Shown here piece by piece: positions 47,272-56,074 of a stretch of 64,000 nt of DNA; positions within the stretch are counted from its first letter, which is position 1; the number at the start of each line of letters is the position of its first letter. The DNA lies in the NCBI GenBank assembly GCA_020137815.1, contig CM035356.1:5099753-5163752 (forward strand). The letters run 5' to 3'. This stretch comes from Hormiphora californensis (lineage: Eukaryota > Ctenophora > Tentaculata > Cydippida > Pleurobrachiidae). The notes below the pieces were generated by a model, which ran no database searches, was not told where the DNA came from, and saw only the letters and a list, made by a program, of their open reading frames with translations. A program made the position numbers and the translations under genes.

Positions 47272-49082
47272 ATGAAAGTGTTCCTGTTCCTCATTGTTGC
47301 CGTGGTTACAACCTACACTTCTCCTGTTCACGACATGAAATGCTGTAAACAGGTGAGTGTCAACTTCCATCTCTAACTTCGCTTTCCCTGGTTTACTAAC
47401 CCCTTACCTCCCTCCCTGACCCCTTCACCAGATCTCTAACCCCTTACCTCCCTCCCTGACCCCTTCACCAGATCTCTAACACCCTCCCTCCCTGACCCCT
47501 TCACCAGATCTCTAACCCCTTACCTCCCTCCCTGACCCCTTCACCAGATCTCTAACACCCTCCCTCCCTGACCCCCTCACCAGATCTCTAACCCCTTACC
47601 TCCCTGACCCCTTCACCAGATCTCTAACCCCTTACCTCCCTCCCTGACCCCTTCACCAGATCTCTAACACCCTCCCTCCCTGACCCCCTCACCAGATCTC
47701 TAACCCCTTACCTCCCTCCCTGACCCCTTCACCAGATCTCTAACCCCTCCCTCCCTGACCCCTTCACCAGATCTCTAACCCCCTAACTCCCTGACCCCCT
47801 CACCAGATCCCTAACCCCCTCCCTCCCTGACCCCTTCACCAGATCTCTAACCCCTAACCTCCCTCCCTGACCCCTTCACCAGATCTCTAACCCACTCCCT
47901 CCTCCCTGACCCCTTCACCAGATCTCTAACCCCCTAACTCCCTGACCCCCTCACCAGATCCCTAACCCCCTCCCTCCCTGATCCCCTCACCAGATCTCTA
48001 ACCCCCTCACTCCTCCCTGACCCCCTCACCAGATCTCTAACCCCCTCCCTCCCTGACCCCCTCACCAGATCTCTAACACCCTCCCTCCCTGACCCCCTCA
48101 CCAGATCTCTAACCCCCTCCCTCCCTGACCCTCTCACCAGATCTCTAACCCCATCCCTCCCTAACCCCCTCACCAGATCTCTAACCCCCTCCCTGACCCC
48201 CTCACCAGATCTCCAACCCCCTCCCTCCCTGACCCTCTCACCAGATCTCTAACCCCCCTCCCTGACCCCTTCACCAGATCTCTAACCCCCTCCCTCCTCC
48301 CTGACCCCCTCACCAGATCTCTAACCCCCTCCCTCCCTGACCCCCTCACCAGATCTCTAACCCACTCCCACCTCCCTGACCCCCTCACCAGATCTCTAAC
48401 CCCCTTCCTCCCTGACCCCCTCACCAGATCTCTAACCCCCTCCCTCCCTGACCCCTTCACCAGATCTCTAACCCCCTCCCTCCCTGACCCCTCCCTCTCT
48501 CCCTGGTGTAGCGACTATCTCCCTCGGCCTCCCTCTCTCGGCTCTCCCTTCCCCTCCCTCCCTGGTGTAACTAGTAACTACTAACCCACTCCCCCTCCCT
48601 CCCTCCCCCTCTCTCCCTCCCTAGTCCCTGGTGTAACGACTTAACCCCCTCCCCCCCCCTCTAAACCCCCTCCCTCTCTCTCCTCACCAGGATCCCGACT
48701 CCCTGGAGTGTGCCTGGTGAGGGGTGTAACGATTTCTGCTGTGGGTGCAACTCATGTGGAGAAAGTGATCCTGAAGTGTGATTGGATTGAGTGTGCTATT
48801 GCAATTGCTAAGTGTGTTGACGCTTGCTGTGAGGGATCCTGCCTCAGCTCCGCTTCCTGTATCGGTAGGGGTTTACGTTTCTACTTTTAAGTGCTTTCAT
48901 ACATGCCCAAAGCTTTCTAAAGTTGCTTATTTAGGCAGATTATATCAGCTTGTAATCCTTCCCCTCTTTGCACAGGTTGCCTTGGTTCCAGCTACGAGAC
49001 CTGCAAGGACTGTTGGTCTGAATCTGAGGGTGACCGATTCAGGAACCTGGTTATGAAGGGAGTCAGGAGCATCACCGCCTAG
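47272..49082 (+). CDS. Small secreted Cys-rich protein
   Basis: Exon 1 (47272-47352) encodes a signal peptide (MKVFLFLIVAVVTTYTSPVH) and then DMKCCKQ before GTGAGT. The last exon (48976-49082) encodes CLGSSYETCKDCWSESEGDR and ends SITA plus TAG. The middle exon ends at 48864 (ILKCDWIECAIAIAKCVDAC, CEGSC, then GTAGGG) but cannot be read in one frame from the acceptor at 48691: the segment CNDFCCGCNSCGESDPEV is in another frame. Either a 37-nt intron (48776-48812), an alternative acceptor at 48721, or a frameshift is needed. The protein would have more than 15 Cys in about 100 residues, so a disulphide-stabilised extracellular role is likely; no family recognised. Confidence 0.6.
47385..48490. 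repeat. 1.1-kb minisatellite of splice-acceptor-like units
   Basis: About 30 units of 33-40 bp of the form CCCCTCACCAGATCTCTAAC, then CCCCTCCCTCCCTGA. The real acceptor 200 bp downstream is CTCTCCTCACCAG|GATCCCGACTCCCTGG, so each unit resembles the acceptor plus the first exon bases. Open frames on the minus strand (VRDLVRGSGREG) are repeat artefacts. Confidence 0.92.
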
Positions 49083-49187
49083 TTATGAAGGGAGTCAGGA
49101 GCATCACCGCCTAGTTATGAAGGGAGTCAGGAGCATCACCGCCTAGTTATGAAGGGAGTCAGGACTCATGAGCATCACCGCCTAGTT
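49050..49187. repeat. Four-copy repeat over the stop codon of the Cys-rich gene
   Basis: The 33-bp unit GTTATGAAGGGAGTCAGGAG, then CATCACCGCCTAG repeats four times; the last has a 7-bp insertion. The first copy encodes the final residues VMKGVRSITA and the stop. Confidence 0.93.
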
Positions 49188-49275
49188 CAAACTGAAGACT
49201 TCATATCAGTGAAGTCAGCCTGATATTGGTCCGACCACTGATATTTACTTTGAGAACTGTTGATGAGTCAGAATT

Positions 49276-49657
49276 TGGGTAGGCGGTAAATGTTAACCAG
49301 ATCTGAGAGTGAGAGAAAACGTACGTGCAAAACCACGTTTTTGTCCATAACTCAGTCATTTCTTGACCAATTTGCAAAATCTTGGGTGCGTTGGAAAGAG
49401 GACATTAAGCTCTTTTAAATGAGCCCAATAAAACTAAAATTGGCGCAAATTGCGCGGCGTCATGGCGAAAAATGCGCGTTTTCGCCACCGCGCCGCGCAA
49501 TTTACGCCAATTTTCATTTTCTTGAGCTCATTTGAGAGATCTCAATATCCTCTTTCCAATGAGCCAAAGATTTTGCAAATTGGTCAAGAAATGGCTGAGT
49601 TATGGGCAAAAACGTGCGAAATTCTCACAGATCTGGTTAACATTTACCGCCTACCCA
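49276..49657. mobile_element. 382-bp foldback with 5-bp target duplication
   Basis: Ends TGGGTAGGCGGTAAATGTTA and its complement, flanked by GAATT at 49271-49275 and 49658-49662. Arms run the full length around CGCCACCGCGCCGCGC. Non-coding. Confidence 0.82.
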
Positions 49658-49894
49658 GAATTTGTGTCGATACTTTGCTGTGTTGTTGTTAAAATTTTTC
49701 ATAAGTATGGGATTTTCGATTTTTTGTAGATTAATTGTTTAAAATGATAAATTTAATATTTTTCGCATATAATTAAAGCGTCTAATTAATTCTATGTTGT
49801 GACACGCGAAGTTTTTCTTAAATCCATGCGTAAAGGAGCCGCGCGTAAAAGTCAAGATTGGTTCGCGCGGCGCAAATTTCAAGTTGGCAAACCT

Positions 49895-50114
49895 AGTGGA
49901 AGCTCTTACGGTAATTCCCACGCCCCGTGGGAAAGTTTTTGACCGTGGGAAAGGTTTCAAAGCGTGGGAAAAGAGAGATACATACAATAACTTTTAAAAA
50001 ATAATTATTTTTTTAATGTTATTGTATGTATCTCTCTTTTCCCACGCTTTGAAAACTTTCCCACGGTCGAAAACTTTCCCACGGGGCGTGGGAATTACCG
50101 TAAGAGCTTCCACT
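49895..50114. mobile_element. 220-bp MITE with AACCT target duplication
   Basis: Perfect long terminal inverted repeats beginning AGTGGAAGCTCTTACGGTAA, flanked by AACCT at 49890-49894 and 50115-50119. A partial relative lies at 3564. Confidence 0.85.
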
Positions 50115-50121
50115 AACCTCT

Positions 50122-50346
50122 AAAGTCGGATTTTTTGAAACTGTCACCCCCTGGGTATTTTCAAATTTCGTAAATGACCATAAATCCGGTTCCTGACGAG
50201 ATAGAGACTTGAAATTTGGAGGTTACCATGATCTTGCTAAGTTCTTCCGAACCTCCAAATTTCAAGTCTCTATCTTATCAGGAACCGGAGATATGGCAAA
50301 TTTTGTTATTTTAGGGGGGTGACAGTTTCAAAAAATCCGACTTTAT
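50122..50346. mobile_element. 225-bp foldback
   Basis: AAAGTCGGATTTTTTGAAAC and its complement form the ends. The interior arms include GGTTCCTGACGAGATAGAGA and TCAGGAACCGGAGATATGG, the core shared with the KIFAP3 foldback. It sits directly beside the preceding MITE and the LINE. Confidence 0.8.
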
Positions 50347-50497
50347 AATTTGAAGATGTTTTCGGGCCAGCGTTGGAATGCGCTGCAGCCCCCTCATGCG
50401 CGCACCCCCGCAACGAGGGGACTGAAGGGAATGCCGCGCGCGCGTTTGGCCTGAGCCCGGCTGGGTCGAAGATAACTTTGCGGTCGAAAAAACGGCG

Positions 50498-51802
50498 GTG
50501 CTTATAACTTTTCAAACTTTTCAACACTACTTTAAACAAATTAATTTGAGGTTTATGGAACCGCCCCTCATGGGCAGTCCGACGCTAATGGACGGGGCAG
50601 CCGTTTCTTCCTCCCATGTCCCTGATCCCACACACCAACTCCAACAAGCGCTGATCAACGAGAACCTTCTTCACCTGTTGGACGAGGATTCTGAACTTCC
50701 TCCGAGAAACCCAGACCGAAAATCATTGTGGGCACTGCTAAAACAGTCATACCAGGCGGTATGTGCACTTACTGATGCTCTAGCTCTCAACACTCGTCAA
50801 ACTCCTTCGTCCAATGAAAATGACCCTCTCGATAATCTCAATGTTATAGAAGACATGAACAATCATCTAGAAAAATTCAAGGAAGATATACTATCTGCAG
50901 TAACCGACAGAATTACTGCTGCGATGAAACCTCTGAACCAGGCAGCGCCATATGCTCATGCTACTGCTGCTGCTGCTGCTGCAACCCTTACGCCAGTCCG
51001 CACTCCTACCCTACCACCTAAACCGTCTTTCAGTGATATTCCCAAACCAGCACTTCCGTGGCGAAAAATCTACATTGACTGCGAAGAGATTGATATCGAC
51101 GAGGTCCAGAAGTTAAGTGAAAATGCTCTCTCCAAGACGAAAGTGTCAAGAATGGACAAAAAGAAAAACTTGGTCATCGTGACCGTACCAGAGAGTGAGG
51201 GTCAGAAAGCAGCTGACGCCCTTAGCACGGGTCTACGTACCAAGACAGTAAGAGTGAGATCAGATCCAACAAGCAAACTCACGGTCCTAAATTTTCCCAT
51301 CTCTGATTCTATTAATCAAGAAGACGATAGACGAAAACGAAGTGAAATCATCATAGAAGTCCTACAGGAGAAGAATCCGGAACTACAGGGCATTGCTGTG
51401 GATGTTGTGTCTTACAGAAAAAACTATCGGAATCCTGAACTCGCTACCATCGGTCTACGCCTACCCACTCAAACAAAGAGACAACTCCTTCGCCAGAGGG
51501 TAGTCTTCGTTGGATACACTGCGTGTAACGTTGTCGACAGAATACACGTGTTACAGTGCTACAAATGCCAAGGCTTCCATCACTCAGCAGCAGGCTGTGA
51601 TCGAGACTCAGTGTGTGCACACTGCTCAAAAAACCACGAATCAAAGGACTGTCCAGAAAAATCGAACACAGACTTTCTTCCTTCATGTGTAAACTGTTCC
51701 CTGAATGGAAAGTCAAAGGACGATGTCTCCCACCGGGCAAACAGTACTGAGTGTCCGGCATACAAAGCTATATATGAAGCTACAAGGTCAAAAAACGAGT
51801 AG
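50498..51802 (+). CDS. LINE ORF1 protein with zinc knuckles
   Basis: 434 residues; nucleic-acid chaperone-like ORF1. Start uncertain (another Met is MEPPLMGSPTLMDG, 19 codons in). An acidic/Leu-rich N-terminal half with an Ala run (near residues 150-165) is followed by a basic domain. Two zinc knuckles then follow: CYKCQGFHHSAAGC (CX2CX4HX4C) and CAHCSKNHESKDC (CX2CX3HX4C), plus a further Cys pair (CVNC). It ends AAA AAC GAG TAG. Confidence 0.85.
   Translation: MLITFQTFQHYFKQINLRFMEPPLMGSPTLMDGAAVSSSHVPDPTHQLQQALINENLLHLLDEDSELPPRNPDRKSLWALLKQSYQAVCALTDALALNTRQTPSSNENDPLDNLNVIEDMNNHLEKFKEDILSAVTDRITAAMKPLNQAAPYAHATAAAAAATLTPVRTPTLPPKPSFSDIPKPALPWRKIYIDCEEIDIDEVQKLSENALSKTKVSRMDKKKNLVIVTVPESEGQKAADALSTGLRTKTVRVRSDPTSKLTVLNFPISDSINQEDDRRKRSEIIIEVLQEKNPELQGIAVDVVSYRKNYRNPELATIGLRLPTQTKRQLLRQRVVFVGYTACNVVDRIHVLQCYKCQGFHHSAAGCDRDSVCAHCSKNHESKDCPEKSNTDFLPSCVNCSLNGKSKDDVSHRANSTECPAYKAIYEATRSKNE
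51790..51796 (+). promoter_or_regulatory. Candidate -1 ribosomal frameshift site A AAA AAC
   Basis: The heptamer lies in the required X XXY YYZ phase relative to ORF1 (codons AAA AAC), two codons before the stop TAG at 51800. Slipping back one base continues CGA GTA GAG GTA AAG TTG straight into ORF2 with no stop. No strong downstream structure was obvious by eye. Confidence 0.6.
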
Positions 51803-54714
51803 AGGTAAAGTTGGCCACTCTGAACTGTTTTTCTCTGAGAAACAAGGTTGATGATATTTTACTGACTATCATAGACAATGATATTGATGCTGTTTGTTTG
51901 ACCGAAACTTGGTTACATGCTATTGAGAGTGCTATTGAGAGTCAAATTAGTGAGCTTGGGTATAGGTTAGTTAGTGTTGCACGTGGTTCTAGAGGGGGTG
52001 GTGTAGCTATTCTCATGAAAAACTCCTTTCATTTCACTCAGTTCAATCACTCTTTCTCATCAATGGAATGTATTGAATTATTGCTGACTCATTCAAACTG
52101 CATGCCGCTTCGATTACTTGGTGTATACCGCTCCCCATCCCAATCCCATTCGGTTTTCTTGGAGGAGTTCGAGACACTACTTCATGGTCTGGCTGAAAGG
52201 TCGGGAGAGGTCGTCATAACTGGTGATTTCAACATACATGTACAGAACATACATGATAGTTTTGCCAAATCCTTCTGTGGACTCCTTGATGATCACTACT
52301 TTCACCAGTCGGTAAACACCGCCACTCATGTCTCAGGTGGAATACTCGATCTAGTTCTCACGAAGAATCTCCCTGATGCTCTTCCAATATCAAATCTTGC
52401 TGTAGAGATGACTCCTGCAGCTCCTGACCACGCACTAGTTTCGTTTAACCTTCCAATCGGGGCTCCAATTCAGCGGAAGGACTTCATCTCCATTCAACGA
52501 CGGGATATCAAGAATTTGGATGTGGATGAACTTCGATGCACCATACTGAAATCCCCACTCTGCGACACAGAAGAATTCCCTAGTGAACTGGTTGAGATCA
52601 TTAAACTCTATGATGACCTTCTGTCCGAGTTTTTGGACGAACTTGCCCCGATTGAGAATAAGGTTGTTCCAGAAAATCCTAGCCCTCCCTGGTTTAATAG
52701 TGACTGTCAGGCGGCAAAACGGCGACGTAGGAAAGCCGAGCGTGATTTCAAGGCGTTACTGAAGAGAGATGTTCCCTCGCAGATACTGGTTGAATCTCTG
52801 AGGAATCTCAGACGCGAGGCGAAAGAGGCATCACGGTTCATCACTTCAACCAGAGACGACTACTATCGGAGGAAACTGGAAGAGGCTGGGAATGACCAAT
52901 CGGTAATATATCGAATTACGAATGGATTGCTTGGCAAGGAGAAGAATCCGAGCACACTACCGGAACATGATGACCCAGTTGATCTCTGTCAAAAATTCGT
53001 TCAGTATTTCAAGGAAAAAGTGGACAAAATATATTTGGACATCAAGAAACTACGGACAGAAGACGTCACCGGAGGACCCGAAACTCCCAGCCCACCACAA
53101 CTCGATTCCTTTCGTGCATTATCTAGTGAGGAGCTAGTTAAAATTGTTCGATCAATGAACTACAAACAATGTGACCTTGACCCTCTACCATCAAAATTGG
53201 TCGGAGAATGCATCCACGAACTGATGCCGATAATATTGGCTATTGTCAACGGTAGCCTTACTAGTGGAGTGTTTCCCTCTACATTGAAAAAGGCCATGAT
53301 ACGACCGGTTTACAAAGGGAAAGGACTCGACTCGAACAGCATGTCAAGTTATCGACCGATTTCTAATCTGAGTTTTATCTCAAAGATTATTGAAAAGTGC
53401 GTTGCTCTACAGATTACAGAACATCTGGAAAGCCATGGACTTCTTGCCTCAGTTCAATCGGCATACAGACAGAAGCACTCCTGTGAAACAGCAACACTAC
53501 GTATATTCAATGATCTGCTAGTTCTCACTGATAAACGGAATAAGGCCGTTCTTCTCCTCTTGGATCTATCCGCTGCTTTCGACACAGTCCCTCACAACAT
53601 TCTCATTAGCCGATTGGACAAGATGTATGGAATCAAAGGGGTGGCTCTTGAGTGGTTCCAGTCATATCTGAAAGACCGGGTAGCAGTTGTCAAAATTGGC
53701 AAAAGTCAATCACTTCCTGTTAACATCGAAATAGGTGTACCGCAGGGATCCATCCTCGGTCCGTTACTTTTTATTCTGTTCACTAAGGACTTGGAAGCTA
53801 TAGCGGCACGACACAAAACCAAGATTCACCTATACGCTGACGATTCTCAGCTGTATGTCAGCTTCACAAATGATGCCTGGAACGAATGTGAGTCTCAACT
53901 CAAAAAATGTTTCTTGGAAATTAAAGCATGGATGGCATCCAGTTACCTGAAACTAAACCCGGCAAAAACTGAGTTGATGTTCATTTCCTCTCGAACTGAT
54001 AATAGTCCAAACCCACTGGACTATTCAGATCCTCTAACATTGTGTGATGAGGAAGGACCCCTCTCGGCGACCATCTTTCCCTCCCAGAGTGCCAAGAATC
54101 TGGGTGTTGTCTTTGATGAAAAACTTACCATGAAAGAACATGTTTCAAAAGTTGTGAAGGAATGTAACTATAACCTTGTCAACCTCCGTAGAATTGGAAA
54201 CAAGCTACAGAGAAGACACAAGGTTCAGCTGGTCCATTCGCTCATCCACTCTCGTCTGGACTACTGTAACGGCTTACTAATTGGTGCCGATAAATGTGAC
54301 ATTGCCAGATTGCAAAAAGTGCAGAACGCAGCGACTCGCTTTGTGTTTGGAAGGTGGCAGTGGAGGGGAGTTACAGACCTCAGGCGGCAATTACACTTTC
54401 TTCCAGTTGATGCTAGAATTGAATTTAAAATCTGTCTCATGGTTTTCAAGTGTCTAAACAATCAAGCACCACAATATCTTCAAAATCTAATAAACAAACG
54501 TCAGAGGAAAGGAAAATCACTACGTCACGACGGTGATCTGACCCTTTTGGAAAGGGATTTTTCAACCAAGTACAAAACCACACAGCGTGCATTTCAAGTT
54601 TCAGGCCCGAGGATCTGGAATCAACTTCCCATTGACATTCGCAACTGTTCAGACGAGGAAACTTTCAAATCCAGACTCAAAACCCACCTGTTTGAAAAGT
54701 CGTATGGTGTTTAG
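51797..54714 (+). CDS. LINE ORF2: AP endonuclease and reverse transcriptase
   Basis: About 967 residues from the TTG at 51811. The first in-frame ATG is roughly 70 codons in, inside the endonuclease, so translation probably comes from frameshifting or reinitiation. Endonuclease, residues about 1-215: LNCFSLRNK, DAVCLTETWL, GGGVAILMK, VYRSPSQS, VVITGDFNIH, PDHALVSF. RT: SSYRPISNLSFISKIIEKC, LLLDLSAAFDTVPHNIL, GVPQGSILGPLLFILF (near residue 642) and catalytic YADDSQLY (near 675). The C-terminal tail RIWNQLPIDIRNCSDEETFK is typical of CR1/L2-like elements. Confidence 0.92.
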
Positions 54715-55341
54715 GATGGACTGTCCCATTAATTTATGTGTACATCTATACGTCCGCTGCATGCATTGAGCTTCAGAATTATGGAGCAGTGATTCGCTCC
54801 ACTCTTTTATTTCGTGATTAATCTCTTTTCTATGTAACTTATTACATTGATTTAACATATATTTTCATACATATAATTATTTCTTACTTAATCAAAAACA
54901 TTAATTTATTATCTACTTATTATCATCATATCTGGGCTATTAATACCACTCATATCATCTTTCTTTTCCACTTTGGGTTCACCGCTTTAGAAGGCTGGTA
55001 GGAGTGCTCTGGCGCTCATCGAGTAACTTTGTATGACGTTTATCACTCTTACTATTATTAGTCAAAAAGCGGGATGTTAAATGTACATTTTGATTGATTG
55101 ATTGATTGAACTTTGGCTCCTGTAGTCCGTTTGACTTGATTCTTTCACCAGTTGTTAGATCTGACGATTATCTACCTTGCTGTTTTTGAGAGAAGTTAAT
55201 TAGACTTAAGGAGGCTGAGCAATAGCCGTTGAAAGATGGGTTGTTTTCAAAAAGTGACGTCACAGATTCCTGCAGGGACACCTTTTTTTAAATTTCATTC
55301 AAATTTCGATTTTACGGCACTCGATTTTGCGGAGTTTGGTT

Positions 55342-55461
55342 CATATCTCCTGTTCCTGATAAGATAGAGACCTGAAACCGGTTGCATTTAAAAGCTCTTA
55401 TCTTCCTCTTTCCAACGCTACCAAAACGATTTCTGTACCTTATCTGGAACCGGAGATATGA
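55342..55461. repeat. Foldback core with GGAACCGGAGATATG
   Basis: CATATCTCCTGTTCCTGATA returns inverted as TATCTGGAACCGGAGATATG. The stretch TTTCCAACGCTACCAAAACG is shared almost exactly with the KIFAP3 foldback near 1810-1830. Confidence 0.7.
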
Positions 55462-55549
55462 TTGATTATGTATTCTCCCCCAGCGCGGTATTCCCTCCAG
55501 GCCCCTTATATTATATTATAAGGGGCCTGCAACGTATGCCAAGGCCAGC

Positions 55550-55812
55550 GTTAAAACCTGGGTGTTTCGTGAGTGCTGACAAACGGTTTTTAGGGTTAGG
55601 GCTAAAGTAGGGACTAGGGTTAGGGTTAGGGTTAGGGTTAGGGTTAGGGTTAGGGTTGGGGTTTGGGTTGGGGTTAGGCCTTGACATTTCCTACCAGATA
55701 AACTTTGAATTAGCTAAAACAGTTGAGAGGTTCGGCGGTTAGAGCCGTTTTAGTGAATCAACTTTTGTCTTTTTTGGCAGCGCACACCTGTAAACAGGCC
55801 ACCAAACACCCA
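55550..55812. mobile_element. TIR element with (TTAGGG)n
   Basis: Ends CCTGGGTGTTTCG and CCAAACACCCAG. The interior has about eight TTAGGG units near 55617-55660. Related to 11878-12132. The TTAGGG run is an interstitial tract within a repeat family, not a telomere. Confidence 0.65.
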
Positions 55813-56074
55813 GATCGTAACGGCGCCCATGTTTTCGGTGTGTGTGTGTGTGTGTGTTCTTCGCTCACTTAACGCAGGATAAACGGAGAACGGTTGTATT
55901 TTAGTTTAGGTAGCAAATCACTGATCACTCCCTAAGAAATGCATAAATTGCTTGACAAAAAATGATTGAACAGTTTCCTCTGCAGTCTGCTCTATCAAAT
56001 TGTGATGTGAAAGCTATTTCATTGTTAAGTTGATGTGATGTGAAAAGTGCCTTTCATTGTTTAGTTGATGGGAA

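Larger units (their letters stand above)
50350..55109 (+). mobile_element. Full-length two-ORF non-LTR retrotransposon (CR1-like)
   Basis: GC-rich leader, ORF1 (50498-51802), ORF2 (to 54714), a 3' UTR of about 370 bp and a terminal (TTGA)n tail at 55091-55109. Both ORFs are intact, so the copy is young. The domain order (zinc-knuckle ORF1, AP endonuclease plus RT ORF2, no RNase H) and the tail type fit the CR1/L2/Jockey group. The upstream edge is taken from the end of the adjoining foldback and is approximate. Confidence 0.85.

Noticed and set aside
47934-48460. Arg/Gly-rich minus-strand frames (VRDLVRGSGREG)
   Set aside because: Antisense translation of the acceptor-like minisatellite.
55617-55660. 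TTAGGG repeats as a telomere
   Set aside because: Only about eight units inside a dispersed TIR element, with genes on both sides.
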